Source of the DNA: Alphaproteobacteria bacterium
GTDB lineage: Bacteria > Pseudomonadota > Alphaproteobacteria > Rhodobacterales > Rhodobacteraceae
Assembly (NCBI GenBank): GCA_030433335.1
Contig: JAUILL010000006.1
Location: 62,001 to 126,000, forward strand
Direction of reading: 5' to 3'
Length of the DNA: 64,000 bases
Under the pieces are notes generated by a model. It had not been told where the DNA came from. It ran no database searches and saw only the letters and a program-made list of their open reading frames with translations. Positions 28,450-37,467 of the stretch are shown here, piece by piece (the stretch's first letter is position 1; each line of letters starts with the position of its first letter). Made by a program: the position numbers and the translations under genes.

Positions 28450-31400
28450 TCAGGCGACCATCGCCTCGGCCTTCTTCAGGTCCACTGACACCAGCTGGCT
28501 AACACCTTGCTCGGCCATCGTCACGCCGAACAGGCGATCCATCCGCGCCATCGTCACCGCATGGTGGGTGATGATCAGGAAGCGAGTCTCGGTCCGGCGG
28601 GTCATCTCGTCCAAGAGATCGCAGAAACGGGTCACGTTCGCGTCGTCCAAAGGCGCGTCCACCTCGTCCAGCACACAGATCGGCGCAGGGTTCGCAAGGA
28701 ACACCGCAAAGATCAGCGCCAGCGCAGTCAGAGTCTGTTCCCCGCCCGACAGCAGGCTCAGAACGCTCAGCTTCTTACCCGGCGGTTGGCACATGATCTC
28801 TAGACCGGCGTCCAAGGGATCGTCGCTTTCGACCATGACCAGCTTGGCCTCGCCGCCGTTGAACAGGTGGGTAAACAGCATCCCGAAGTTCTCGTTCACC
28901 TGATCAAAGGCCGCCAGCAACCGCGCACGCCCCTCTTTGTTCAGGCCCGAAATGCCGGTGCGGAGGGCTTTGATCGCCTCTTCCAGATCGTGCTTTTCGC
29001 CGACCAGAGTGTCATGCTCTTCGGCCACTTCGCGCATATCCTCTTCGGCGCGTAGGTTCACCGCACCCAAAGCATCGCGTTGACGGCGCAGGCGCGTGAC
29101 ATCCTCTTCCAACACGTCCGACGCAGGCATGTCCTTGGGATCAAGGCCAAGCCGCGCCAGCAATTGCGAGGGCGTCGCCTCCAATTCCTCTTCGATCCGG
29201 TCCGCTGCGTGTTGCACTGTCTCACGGGCGCCATCCAGACGGGCCTCGGCGCGAGCACGGGCCTCGCGCGCTTCACCGGCCTGGCGTTCGCAATCGCGGC
29301 TCGCGATATCGGCGGCGCGCAAAGCAGTCTCGGACGCCGCCAAAGCATCCCCCGCCGCGCTCCGGCGGCGCTCGGCATCCTCGATCTGCGCGTTCATTTC
29401 TTCGCGGCGTATCGCGATCTCTTCGGGCGCAGCGCAGGCCTCGTCGAGCTCAATCTCGGTATCCTCTTTGCGGGCCTGCAATTCCTCGGCCCGCAGGTTC
29501 GCGGTTTCCAATCGGTGACGCCAACCTGACAGTTCCTGCGTGACCTGCTGGCTGCGCTTCAGACGCGCCTCGCCCTCGCGCTTCACCGCATCCCACATGG
29601 ACCGCTTGGTCATCATGGTCATGCGCGACGCTTCAACCGTCAGCTTCAGATCCTCGATTTCAGCCCGTGCGGCATCCAAATCGCCCAAGTCATCCGCGGC
29701 AGCCTCTGCCTCGGCCAAAGCCTCTCGCGCGGCCAAGGCGTCATCCGCGTGACGACGCACCGACAGGTCCAGCGTTTCAAGCTTGCCCTCGGCGAGGTTG
29801 CGCTCTGCTTCCAGCCTAGACAAACGACGGCCCGCTTCGGCGACCTGCTGGTCCGCCATCCGACGCGCATCCCGTGCCGCCGCATCAGCCCGCGCCAGTT
29901 CCGCCAACTCCGCGCCGACCTCTTCGTGAGCCGCCCGAGCGTCCTCTGCCCGCACCTCGGCCTCATCAAGCTCTTCGCGCAGGCGCTCGAGCCGGTTCAA
30001 CTGCTCCAGACGCAAGGCCGCAGCGGTCGGCGCCTCTTCGGCATTGGCATACAGACCATCCCAGCGCCAAAGATCGCCCTCAACGGTGACCAAGCGCTGA
30101 CCCGGAGCCAAAACCGCATGGAGCCGCGCGCCATCCTCGGCAGACACAAGCCCGATTTGTGACAACCGGCGGGCCAAAACGGCAGGCGCCTGAACCACTT
30201 CCGCCAACGGACGCACCCCTGCGGGCAATGCCTGAGGGACCGCGTAGGCTGGCAGCAAAGTCCACCCACTCTCGCCCTCTTGGACGGCAGGCTGGCGCAA
30301 GTCATCAGCCAAAGCCGCGCCCAAAGCTTTCTCGTATCCTGCCGTCACATGGAGTTGATCCAGCAAAGGCGCAGAGTCCGACTCATCCCGCGATACCAGC
30401 TTGGCCAAAGCCCCAACTTCGGCGCGCAAGGTATTCGCTGCGCCCTCCGCCTCTGCGCGCGCAGCGCGGGCGGCATTCTCGCGGTCTTGCATCTGTGACC
30501 GCGCACTTTCGGCATCAGCCAGAGCGATCTCTGCGGCCTCGGCCTGCGCCTGAGCTATCGCCTCTTCTTCTTCAGCGCGCGCCAAATCTTCGCTCGCACG
30601 GGCCAGAACATCGCGCGCCTCGGCCACGGCGTCACGGGCACGCGCCCCTTCGGCCTCGGCCTTGTCCAAGGTCCGACGGGTATCCGACAGCAGGCGCTGC
30701 ACGGACTGGTGCCGTGCCGCCAAACGGGCGACATCTTCGGTCCGCTCGCTCAGGTCAGCCTCGCGATCCGCTAGAACCGCCGCGGCCTCAGACGCAGCGT
30801 CGCTGGCCTCGGCCAAACGGTCCTCGTGCCCCTCGCTGGCCTTGGCCAGTTCGCGCGCTTCCCATTCCAGACGCTCAATCGTTTCACCCGCATCACGGTT
30901 CAGCCCCGACTCGCGCTCGATATCCTGCACCAACTGGGTGATACGCCCCTGCAGGGTCCGAATCCGGTCCTGCGCCTGCTTTTCCTGATCGGACAAAGCA
31001 TCACGGGTGACCTGCAACCGCTGCAAAATCGCGCTCGCCACAGCCTCTTCTTCACGCAGAGGCGGCAAGAGCCCTTCGCATTCCTCGCGGGCCGCCGACG
31101 CCTTGCGCGCATCCGACTCGGCCTGAGAGGCGGTCAGACTGGCCTGACGCAGCACCTCTTCAGCCGCCATACGAGCTTCATCCGCTTCGCGCCAACGCCG
31201 GTACAGCAACTGACCCTCGGACTTCCGTAATTCTTCACCAATCGCCCGATACCGCGCCGCTTGCTTGGCCTGTCGCTGGAGCGTCCCCAACTGTTGGCTC
31301 AACTGGTCGATCACGTCATCTACGCGGGTCAGGTTGCCTTCGGTCGCCTTCAGCTTCAGTTCCGCCTCGTGGCGGCGCTGATAAAGGCCCGAGATCCCAG

Positions 31401-31908
31401 CCGCCTCTTCCAGAATGCGACGGCGCGCCTTGGGCTTGGCGTTAATCAGTTCTGAAATCTGGCCCTGACGCACTAGCGCAGGCGAATGCGCACCGGTCGA
31501 GGCATCGGCGAACAGCATCTGGATATCGCGCGCCCGCACGTCCTTGCCATTGGCTTTATAGGCGCTGCCCACGTCGCGGGTGATGCGGCGCACGACATCG
31601 ACACTGTCCTGATCGTTGAAGCCTTGCGGTGCCAAGCGGTCGCTGTTGTCCAAATGCAGAGAAACTTCGGCGAAGTTCTTGGCCGGACGGGTCGAGGCGC
31701 CGGCAAAGATCACATCCTCCATCCCGCCGCCGCGCATGGCGGTCGGGCGGTTCTCGCCCATGACCCAGCGCAGCGCTTCTAACAGGTTGGATTTCCCGCA
31801 GCCGTTCGGTCCTACCACGCCAGTCAGACCGTCGTGGATTATCAAATCCGTTGGGTCTACAAAGCTTTTGAAGCCGGTCAGGCGAAGTTTCGTGAACTTG
31901 AGGGGCAT
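28450..31908 (-). CDS. smc: Chromosome segregation protein SMC
   Basis: The condensin ATPase that organises and segregates the chromosome with ScpA/ScpB. The 1152-residue product has Walker A GPNGCGKSNLLEALRW near residue 33, two long Glu/Ala/Arg-rich coiled coils, a hinge near residues 500-640, the ABC signature LSGGEQTLTALALIFAVF near residue 1056 and Walker B CVLDEVDAPLDD near residue 1076. It is transcribed alone. The high-G+C coiled coils create many open shadow frames on the plus strand. Confidence 0.96.
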   Translation of the reverse strand: MPLKFTKLRLTGFKSFVDPTDLIIHDGLTGVVGPNGCGKSNLLEALRWVMGENRPTAMRGGGMEDVIFAGASTRPAKNFAEVSLHLDNSDRLAPQGFNDQDSVDVVRRITRDVGSAYKANGKDVRARDIQMLFADASTGAHSPALVRQGQISELINAKPKARRRILEEAAGISGLYQRRHEAELKLKATEGNLTRVDDVIDQLSQQLGTLQRQAKQAARYRAIGEELRKSEGQLLYRRWREADEARMAAEEVLRQASLTASQAESDARKASAAREECEGLLPPLREEEAVASAILQRLQVTRDALSDQEKQAQDRIRTLQGRITQLVQDIERESGLNRDAGETIERLEWEARELAKASEGHEDRLAEASDAASEAAAVLADREADLSERTEDVARLAARHQSVQRLLSDTRRTLDKAEAEGARARDAVAEARDVLARASEDLARAEEEEAIAQAQAEAAEIALADAESARSQMQDRENAARAARAEAEGAANTLRAEVGALAKLVSRDESDSAPLLDQLHVTAGYEKALGAALADDLRQPAVQEGESGWTLLPAYAVPQALPAGVRPLAEVVQAPAVLARRLSQIGLVSAEDGARLHAVLAPGQRLVTVEGDLWRWDGLYANAEEAPTAAALRLEQLNRLERLREELDEAEVRAEDARAAHEEVGAELAELARADAAARDARRMADQQVAEAGRRLSRLEAERNLAEGKLETLDLSVRRHADDALAAREALAEAEAAADDLGDLDAARAEIEDLKLTVEASRMTMMTKRSMWDAVKREGEARLKRSQQVTQELSGWRHRLETANLRAEELQARKEDTEIELDEACAAPEEIAIRREEMNAQIEDAERRRSAAGDALAASETALRAADIASRDCERQAGEAREARARAEARLDGARETVQHAADRIEEELEATPSQLLARLGLDPKDMPASDVLEEDVTRLRRQRDALGAVNLRAEEDMREVAEEHDTLVGEKHDLEEAIKALRTGISGLNKEGRARLLAAFDQVNENFGMLFTHLFNGGEAKLVMVESDDPLDAGLEIMCQPPGKKLSVLSLLSGGEQTLTALALIFAVFLANPAPICVLDEVDAPLDDANVTRFCDLLDEMTRRTETRFLIITHHAVTMARMDRLFGVTMAEQGVSQLVSVDLKKAEAMVA

Positions 31909-32040
31909 CTTTATCCTGCGCGAGTCGTAAGGCGCTTATTTTGCAGGCGTAGAAGAGCCAGAGTCAACGGAACCACATCACGATCTATTGTTTATGCACG
32001 TCTTATCCACAAGATATTGCGAAATCCAAGAGGCCTTTTG

Positions 32041-32496
32041 ATGACCCTTTCTGTTGTGATCGGCGACCCGCACGCCCCCGAATCCACGGCTTTGCTTCAG
32101 GCCAGCCACGCGCTGATGCTGTCGCTTTTCGATCCGGAATCCTGCCATTTTCTGTCGATCGACGCGCTCTGCGTGCCAGAGATTACCTTCTATGAAGGGC
32201 GCATCAATGGGGTCACTCGTGGCTGCTGCGCAATCGCCCGCAAAGATGGGTACGGCGAGATCAAGTCGATGTTCGTGGACCCCACCTGCCGAGGCGCTGG
32301 CCTCGCGGATGCAATGCTTGAGGCGATCTTTGTCCTCGCCCGCGAAGAAAACATTCCCATGCTCAAACTCGAGACAGGCACGCTGCTGACTGCTGCGCAC
32401 AAAGTCTATCAACGTCATGGCTTTACCTTCTGTGGTCCGTTTGGGGACTACGCGGAACATCCGGACAGCCTGTTCATGGAAAAGCCGCTGCCCTAG
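32041..32496 (+). CDS. GNAT family N-acetyltransferase
   Basis: A 151-residue acetyl-CoA-dependent acyltransferase. The GNAT core has GEIKSMFVDPTCRGAGLADAM-type strand-turn-helix near residues 75-100, with the acetyl-CoA loop CRGAGLA, and a C-terminal YQRHGFTFCGPFGDYAEHP near residue 125. The LETG and HGF pattern resembles the small PhnO/YjdJ-like group; the substrate is unknown. The ATG at 32041 has AAGAGG upstream. It is divergent from smc. Confidence 0.85.
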   Translation: MTLSVVIGDPHAPESTALLQASHALMLSLFDPESCHFLSIDALCVPEITFYEGRINGVTRGCCAIARKDGYGEIKSMFVDPTCRGAGLADAMLEAIFVLAREENIPMLKLETGTLLTAAHKVYQRHGFTFCGPFGDYAEHPDSLFMEKPLP

Positions 32497-32528
32497 CGGG
32501 TGCGACACTTTAGGACTTCACATTCCAA

Positions 32529-32554
32529 TTTGTGAATACTATTATATTCACAAA
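32529..32554. promoter_or_regulatory. 26-bp inverted repeat upstream of the membrane protein gene
   Basis: TTTGTGAATA (32529-32538) and TATTCACAAA (32545-32554) are perfect 10-bp arms around CTATTA. The element lies 24 bases before the ATG at 32578 in an A+T-rich patch. A repressor bound here would cover the promoter or the start of transcription. No terminator-type T-tract or G+C stem is present. Confidence 0.6.
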
Positions 32555-32577
32555 GACGAATACGTCAGGAGAGTCCC

Positions 32578-33789
32578 ATGTCGATCCACACATCCAAAGC
32601 TGCGGACAAATATGTCCCCACCTATTTCCTCGGCTCCGTCGGTGCAGGCGGTTTGGCCGTCACGTTCTTTATGTACCTGATGTTCTGGGTACCGCACCCC
32701 GCGAAACCCGTCCCTGTGTTCGAGGATATTCGCGCCGCGTTCGAAACCGGCTCGGTCCCGCTACAGACGGCGATCATCGTTGCGGCGCTGGGGATCGCAG
32801 TGTTCACCTTCTTGAACGTCAAAGCGCTGATCTGGAACTTCGGCCAGCTGTCCAAATTCAGCAAGACCGAGGCCTACGCCAACCTGCGCAACTCCAACGG
32901 CGAAACCACCCTTCTCGCTGCGCCGCTGGCCGTCGCCATGAGCATCAACGCAGGTTTCATCGTCGGCCTTGTCTTCGTGCCAAACCTCTGGAGCATCGTC
33001 GAATACCTGTTTCCGATGGCGATGCTGGCCTTCGCTCTGACCGGTATCTGGGCCCTGCGTCTGATCGGTGACTTCCTTGGCCGCGTGCTGTCCAAAGGCG
33101 GGATCTTTGATGTGACCGCGCATAACTCATTTGCTCAGATGCTGCCTGCCTTTGCTCTGGCCATGGTTGCTGTCGGGCTGTCCGCCCCTGCGGCGATGTC
33201 GCACACCACCGCGACGGTTGGCGCGAGCCTTGTGCTCTCCAGCATCTTTGGCACCGCTGCCGTGCTCTATAGCGTTGTCGCTGTCATCACCGCGTTCAGC
33301 TCAATGCTACACTATGGCACCGCCAAAGAAGCTGGCCCGACCCTGCTGATCATCGTACCGCTGATGACCGTCCTTGGGATCATGGTCCTCCGGCAAGATC
33401 ACGGCCTGCACACCACATTTGACGTGCACACCACTGCTGGCGAAACCATGGTCTTCCTTGCCAAGCTGCTGGCTGTCCAACTGGTCTTCCTTGGCCTCGG
33501 GATCACCGTTCTGCGCCGCCAAGGGTACTTCAAGGACTTCGTACTGGGTCAAAAAACCTCGGCTGGCTCCTACGCTCTGGTCTGCCCCGGTGTCGCGCTG
33601 AGTGTCATGCTGCACTTCTTCGTTAACAAAGGCCTCGTGGCTGCTGGCGTGATCACCAAGTACGACGTGACCTACTGGGCCATCACCGCCATCGCCCTGA
33701 TCGCACAGTTCGCGATGGTTGCCTTGGTCTTCCGCCTGAACCGCCAGCACTTCGGCACCCACGCGGTCCAAGCGGTGCCCGCAGAATAA
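32578..33789 (+). CDS. Polytopic membrane protein (possible TsoY family)
   Basis: A 403-residue inner-membrane protein with about ten hydrophobic helices and few charged residues between them. It begins SVGAGGLAVTFFMYLMFWVPHP and has paired FAQMLPAFALAMVAVGLSAPAAM and YALVCPGVALSVMLHFFVNKGLV stretches, suggesting an internal repeat. The layout recalls TehA/SLAC1-like carriers. I recall similar Rhodobacteraceae proteins being named TsoY family (seleno)protein, but cannot verify it, and there is no in-frame TGA. The function is unknown. It has a strong operator upstream and a strong terminator downstream, so it is a single-gene unit. Confidence 0.6.
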   Translation: MSIHTSKAADKYVPTYFLGSVGAGGLAVTFFMYLMFWVPHPAKPVPVFEDIRAAFETGSVPLQTAIIVAALGIAVFTFLNVKALIWNFGQLSKFSKTEAYANLRNSNGETTLLAAPLAVAMSINAGFIVGLVFVPNLWSIVEYLFPMAMLAFALTGIWALRLIGDFLGRVLSKGGIFDVTAHNSFAQMLPAFALAMVAVGLSAPAAMSHTTATVGASLVLSSIFGTAAVLYSVVAVITAFSSMLHYGTAKEAGPTLLIIVPLMTVLGIMVLRQDHGLHTTFDVHTTAGETMVFLAKLLAVQLVFLGLGITVLRRQGYFKDFVLGQKTSAGSYALVCPGVALSVMLHFFVNKGLVAAGVITKYDVTYWAITAIALIAQFAMVALVFRLNRQHFGTHAVQAVPAE

Positions 33790-33822
33790 ACCACCACTCC
33801 TATTCCTACCCTGGAATGACTT

Positions 33823-33850
33823 GGGGCGCTCTCCGTAGCGCCCCTTTTTT
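33823..33850 (+). terminator. Rho-independent terminator
   Basis: GGGGCGCT (33823-33830) pairs perfectly with AGCGCCCC (33837-33844) and is followed by six Ts. It closes the membrane-protein gene and insulates the GntR-family gene. Confidence 0.92.
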
Positions 33851-33872
33851 CGGTCTGTTTTCTACGGGGCGC

Positions 33873-33891
33873 TGGTCATATAATATGACCA
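33873..33891. promoter_or_regulatory. Operator with embedded -10 box upstream of the FadR-type gene
   Basis: TGGTCATA (33873-33880) and TATGACCA (33884-33891) flank TAA, a 19-bp dyad centred on 33882. A perfect TATAAT (33879-33884) lies in its centre, and the start codon follows 22 bases later. The GT...AC spacing is compatible with GntR-type operators, so autorepression is likely. Confidence 0.65.
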
Positions 33892-33912
33892 ATCAATACC
33901 ACGGTACCGCCA

Positions 33913-34680
33913 ATGCCCTTTCAAAAAGTCCAACCAGAAAAGCTTTCGACCTCGGTTGTTCGCCAGATCGAGCAATTGATCCTGCGCGGCGTTCTTCGCC
34001 CCGGAGAACGGCTGCCCTCGGAACGAGAGCTCTCGGACAGGCTTGGGGTATCCCGTCCATCGCTTCGTGAAGCTGTGGCAGAACTGCAGGACAACGGCCT
34101 GCTGGAGACCCGGGCAGGATCGGGTGTTTTTGTTGCCGAAGTGCTAGGGAACGCCTTCTCCCCCGCTCTCATCCGGCTTTTCGCGGCCCATGACGAGGCA
34201 GTGTTCGACTACATCGCGTTCCGCCGCGATATCGAGGGACTTGCTGCGGATCGTGCCTGTCGCATGGCCTCTGACACCGATCTTCAGGTGATTGATACCG
34301 TCTTCAAGCGCATGGAAGCGGCCCACCCGAAACGGAACCCCGCCGAGGAAGCCGCGATCGATGCCGATTTTCACATGGCAATCATCGAAGCCAGCCACAA
34401 CACAATCATGCTCCATATGTTGCGGTCAATGTTCGATCTGCTCCGCGAAGGCGTGTTCTACAATCGCAATGTCATGTTCAAACAGCGTACGACTCGCGAT
34501 GACCTGCTAGAGCAGCACCGCGCGATAAATTCCGCGCTGCAAAATCGTGACCCAGTGGCCGCGCGCGCGGCTGTCGCCGCCCATCTCGACTATGTTGAAA
34601 CCGCGCTTCAGGACGAAAAACGCGCACTTCGAAACGAAGTTGTCGCGCGCCAACGCTTCCAGCACGAACAAGAGCGCTAA
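33913..34680 (+). CDS. FadR/GntR family transcriptional regulator
   Basis: A 255-residue regulator with an N-terminal GntR winged helix (LPSERELSDRLGVSRPSLREA near residues 36-56) and a C-terminal FCD ligand domain (about residues 95-230) with the metal-site residues of DADFHMAIIEASHN and the later EQHRAI histidine. Members such as PdhR, LldR and FadR sense organic acids or acyl-CoAs. The ligand is not evident here. Its promoter contains a palindrome that looks like a self-operator. The last bases overlap the convergent gene by four. Confidence 0.88.
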   Translation: MPFQKVQPEKLSTSVVRQIEQLILRGVLRPGERLPSERELSDRLGVSRPSLREAVAELQDNGLLETRAGSGVFVAEVLGNAFSPALIRLFAAHDEAVFDYIAFRRDIEGLAADRACRMASDTDLQVIDTVFKRMEAAHPKRNPAEEAAIDADFHMAIIEASHNTIMLHMLRSMFDLLREGVFYNRNVMFKQRTTRDDLLEQHRAINSALQNRDPVAARAAVAAHLDYVETALQDEKRALRNEVVARQRFQHEQER

Positions 34681-35057
34681 TCTCGGTTCTTTTCGAAAAT
34701 GCAGCTCCAGACAAAGAGCCCACCCAAGGCAAAGTTCGCAGCGGCAATCCGTAGGAAATTGCTACTGGCGTGGCCATGGAACCACTCGTAGAGCGCCGTC
34801 CCACCCAATCCGAACATCAGGAAAATGGAGCCTTGGCAAAGCGTCTGACGCGGCTTGCCCGGCGGCAAATCGTGCAGTCGGAACAGGACAAACGCGTAGA
34901 AGAACATAAAGATCGAGACGCGACGCGCGATCGTGTGCGGGGCCGTCGCGAGCACGTCAAAGAATTCGTCAAAGATCATCAGCGGAACAAACATCAGGAC
35001 CAGCCCCAAAAGAAGCATGATCGCAGCAGTCAGAATGGCTGTGGTCTTGAAAGGCAT
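34677..35057 (-). CDS. Small four-helix membrane protein, hypothetical
   Basis: A 126-residue protein with four predicted transmembrane helices (about residues 6-30, 45-62, 75-92 and 100-120), separated by short loops. I do not recognise the family. The GTALYEWFHG and NFALGGLFVWSCIF pieces suggest a conserved membrane domain and not a chance frame. It is transcribed toward the FadR-type gene and upstream of no other gene. Confidence 0.6.
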   Translation of the reverse strand: MPFKTTAILTAAIMLLLGLVLMFVPLMIFDEFFDVLATAPHTIARRVSIFMFFYAFVLFRLHDLPPGKPRQTLCQGSIFLMFGLGGTALYEWFHGHASSNFLRIAAANFALGGLFVWSCIFEKNRD

Positions 35058-35118
35058 GGGCCCCTCTTTTCGCGTGCGCCTACACTAGCTCATACCGTCG
35101 AAACACATCGGGTGGCCA

Positions 35119-35150
35119 CAAAAAAGCCCGGACCGCGATGCGATCCGGGC
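35119..35150 (-). terminator. Terminator of the F0 operon
   Basis: On the minus strand GCCCGGA (35144-35150) pairs with TCCGGGC (35126-35132), with additional inner GC pairs, and is followed by seven to eight Ts (35119-35125). It lies 30 bases past the atpF stop. Confidence 0.88.
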
Positions 35151-35178
35151 AATTCACTGTCCCTGTAGAACTTGGCCG

Positions 35179-35736
35179 TTAGTGCAGCTTGGCTTTTACT
35201 TCTTCGATCGACGAGTCGATCATTGCGCCAGACTTTTCTTCAGTCATCTGCTTGGCAAGGATGTCGCGGGCCGCGCCAACAGCAGCAGTAATTGCGCTGT
35301 CACGGACTTCGCGGATCGCCGATGCTTCGGCCGATGCGATCTGCTCTTCGGCAGCTTGCAGGCGGCGGGCAATCGACTTTTTCAGGTCGTCTTTTGCCTG
35401 AACGGCAGCAGCTTCGGCTTCGGCTTTGGCGTTTGCAACGATGCTGTCCGCCTGGTCCTGAACTTCTTTCTGCTTACGCTCGTAGCTGGCCAGAAGGCTC
35501 TGAGCCTCTTCGCGCAGCTGACGGGCTTCGTCCAGTTCGCCTTTGATCTCGACGGCGCGCTTGTCCAGCATGCCACCAAGAAGGCCGGGTACTTTGAAGT
35601 ACACCAGAATGCCGAGGAACACCAAGAAGGCGATCAGAACGACAAAGTTGGTGTTGTGCAGCGAGAAGAACGGACCCGATGCTGCCATTGCCGGCGAAGC
35701 GGCGAGTGCGGCGGCGAGGATGATCAGTGTGCGCAT
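35179..35736 (-). CDS. atpF: F0F1 ATP synthase subunit b
   Basis: A peripheral-stalk subunit that links the F0 membrane sector to F1. The 185-residue product has an N-terminal signal-like start (MRTLIILAAALAASPAMA), one transmembrane helix at about residues 28-52 and a long Ala/Glu/Lys-rich coiled coil. It is the last gene of atpI-B-E-X-F and three bases from atpX. Pairing of b and b' subunits is typical of alphaproteobacteria. Confidence 0.94.
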   Translation of the reverse strand: MRTLIILAAALAASPAMAASGPFFSLHNTNFVVLIAFLVFLGILVYFKVPGLLGGMLDKRAVEIKGELDEARQLREEAQSLLASYERKQKEVQDQADSIVANAKAEAEAAAVQAKDDLKKSIARRLQAAEEQIASAEASAIREVRDSAITAAVGAARDILAKQMTEEKSGAMIDSSIEEVKAKLH

Positions 35737-35739
35737 GGC

Positions 35740-36288
35740 TTATCCTTTCATCCGGGCGTTAACTGCTGCGGTCACCGAACGGCCGTCAACTTCACCACCC
35801 AGAGCAGCGATAAGCTCTTTGGCGGTGTCTTTGGCAACTTCGGCTGCGCTCTCGGCCGCGTTCGCACGGATTTCGGCGATTGCCTTTTCCGACTCTGCAG
35901 CTTTGGCAGCGATTTCAGCGTCAGCCTTTTCCAGAGCCGCATCAAGGTCAGCCTTGATTTCGGCGCGGGTGGCTTCAACAATCTCGTTCGCCTGCGAACG
36001 GGCATCGGCCAGCGCCTTTTCATAGGCGGCCTCTGCCTCTTTCGCCTTGAGCTTCAGCTCTTCGGCGGCGGCGATATCATTCGTAATGGTCCCCTGACGC
36101 TCGGCCAGAACGGCTGCGATACGCGGCAGAGCCACGCGCGACAGGATCAGGTAGGTCGCGACAAGCGCGACGAGGAGCCAGAAAATCTGGTTCCCAAAGG
36201 TCTCGACTGCGAGCTGAGGCATACCTGCCGACTCGGCTGCGGCGTGACCTGCTGCAACGGCTTCAGCGCCATGCGATTCAGTTGCCAT
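35740..36288 (-). CDS. atpX: F0F1 ATP synthase subunit b'
   Basis: The second, divergent peripheral-stalk subunit (also called AtpG or b'). The 182-residue product has a hydrophilic, Ala/His-rich N-terminus, a helix [23 protein letters not shown] near residue 34-56 and an acidic coiled coil. It precedes atpF. The 107-base gap to atpE holds two strong hairpins. Confidence 0.93.
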   Translation of the reverse strand: MATESHGAEAVAAGHAAAESAGMPQLAVETFGNQIFWLLVALVATYLILSRVALPRIAAVLAERQGTITNDIAAAEELKLKAKEAEAAYEKALADARSQANEIVEATRAEIKADLDAALEKADAEIAAKAAESEKAIAEIRANAAESAAEVAKDTAKELIAALGGEVDGRSVTAAVNARMKG

Positions 36289-36319
36289 GTTATGCGTCCT
36301 CCGTGGCCCCGTCCTTGGT

Positions 36320-36337
36320 TCGGACCCGAAGGTCCGA
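36320..36337 (-). other. Small hairpin upstream of atpX
   Basis: TCGGACC (36320-36326) and GGTCCGA (36331-36337) form a perfect 7-bp stem closed by a four-base loop. It lies about 30 bases before the atpX start in the atpE-atpX mRNA. Confidence 0.6.
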
Positions 36338-36342
36338 TATTA

Positions 36343-36373
36343 CCGGGCGAGCGTCGCAGTGACGCTCGCCCGG
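36343..36373 (-). other. 13-bp hairpin between atpE and atpX
   Basis: A perfect 13-bp G+C-rich stem (36343-36355 with 36361-36373) and a five-base loop begins 22 bases after the atpE stop. No T-tract follows on the minus strand. It probably protects the atpE message or partially terminates transcription, which would give more c subunit than b subunits. Confidence 0.7.
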
Positions 36374-36395
36374 CCGTAAGGAATGAACCCGTAGA

Positions 36396-36632
36396 TTAGA
36401 CGGCGAACATCAGCAGCAGAGCAACCAGGAACGAGAAGATGCCCAGTGCTTCTGCGAACGCGATACCGATGAACAGGGTCGCGGTTTGGCCGCCAGCGGC
36501 CGAAGGGTTGCGCAGTGCGCCAGCCAGGAAGTTACCGGCGACGTTGCCCACACCGATAGCTGCCAGACCCATACCGAATGCCGACAGGCCGGCACCGATG
36601 AATTTACCCATTTCTGCGATCGAGCCTTCCAT
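36396..36632 (-). CDS. atpE: F0F1 ATP synthase subunit c
   Basis: The proteolipid of the rotating c-ring. The 78-residue product is a helical hairpin with a Gly/Ala-rich first helix, the polar loop RNPSAAGG and the ion-binding carboxylate Glu61 in [11 protein letters not shown]. The residue set around Glu61 looks like a proton-type site; it lacks the Na+-type Gln/Ser pattern as far as I can see. A 13-bp hairpin follows. Confidence 0.96.
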   Translation of the reverse strand: MEGSIAEMGKFIGAGLSAFGMGLAAIGVGNVAGNFLAGALRNPSAAGGQTATLFIGIAFAEALGIFSFLVALLLMFAV

Positions 36633-36690
36633 AACATTTCTCCTTACGTTGGAATGGCGATAATTCAGTCCTGATCTGCGGGGCCGAGCC

Positions 36691-37467
36691 TTAGTGGCTC
36701 GGATGCAGAGCGTCTTTCAGGTAGACGCAAGTCAGGATGGTGAAAACGTAGGCCTGGATGAATGCAACCAGCATTTCGAGGCCGTACATGGCGGTGATGC
36801 CCAGGATTGCCAGCGGCGACAGAGCGACCAGACCGGCGAAGGCAGCGAACACTTTCATCACGGCGTGACCGGCGGTGATGTTACCGGCAAGACGAATGGA
36901 GTGGCTGACAGGGCGAACAAAGTAGGAAATCACTTCGATAACGGCCAGAACGGGACGGATGGCAAGAGGCGCCGAGGTCACCCAGAAGAGGCCGAGGAAG
37001 TGGCTGCCGTGCTTGACGAAACCGATGATCGTCACGGCAAAGAATACTGCGAATGCCAGAACCGCGGTCACTGCGATCTGTGCAGTGTTTGCGAAGCTGG
37101 TGGGGATCAGGCCCAGGAAGTTGTTCATCAGGATGAACATGAACAGGGTCATGATGTAGGGGAAGTAAACCAGAGCGTCCTTGCCGGTCACGTCTTCGAT
37201 CATCTTGTGAACAAAGCCATATGCCAGTTCGCCGATCGACTGCCCACGCGAGGGGATGACAGCGCGGCCGCGGGTGCCGACAACCATAATCAGGAACACG
37301 GCCAGAACGGTCAGCGCCAGCCAAAGCATCGCGTTGGTCGGGGTGTACCAGCTTACGTCAGTACCACCGAACAGCGGCTGGACCTTGAACTGATCCATGG
37401 GGTGAAAAACCAGGCCGGTGCCTTCTGCTGCGTGATCCGCCGCTGCTGCGTGTGCATTATCCGCCAC
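36691..37467 (-). CDS. atpB: F0F1 ATP synthase subunit a
   Basis: The stator subunit that forms the proton half-channels beside the c-ring. The 258-residue membrane protein has the essential arginine in [14 protein letters not shown] and the [12 protein letters not shown] and [18 protein letters not shown] helices. I prefer the GTG at 37467, which has GAGGGA seven bases upstream, over the ATG at 37485, whose site is weak. Either start overlaps the end of atpI. Confidence 0.94.
   Translation of the reverse strand: MADNAHAAAADHAAEGTGLVFHPMDQFKVQPLFGGTDVSWYTPTNAMLWLALTVLAVFLIMVVGTRGRAVIPSRGQSIGELAYGFVHKMIEDVTGKDALVYFPYIMTLFMFILMNNFLGLIPTSFANTAQIAVTAVLAFAVFFAVTIIGFVKHGSHFLGLFWVTSAPLAIRPVLAVIEVISYFVRPVSHSIRLAGNITAGHAVMKVFAAFAGLVALSPLAILGITAMYGLEMLVAFIQAYVFTILTCVYLKDALHPSH

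Noticed and set aside
35182..36399. Plus-strand open frame of 405 codons across the F0 operon
   Set aside because: It runs antisense through atpF and atpX and across their junction; the product is a low-complexity mirror of the coiled coils.
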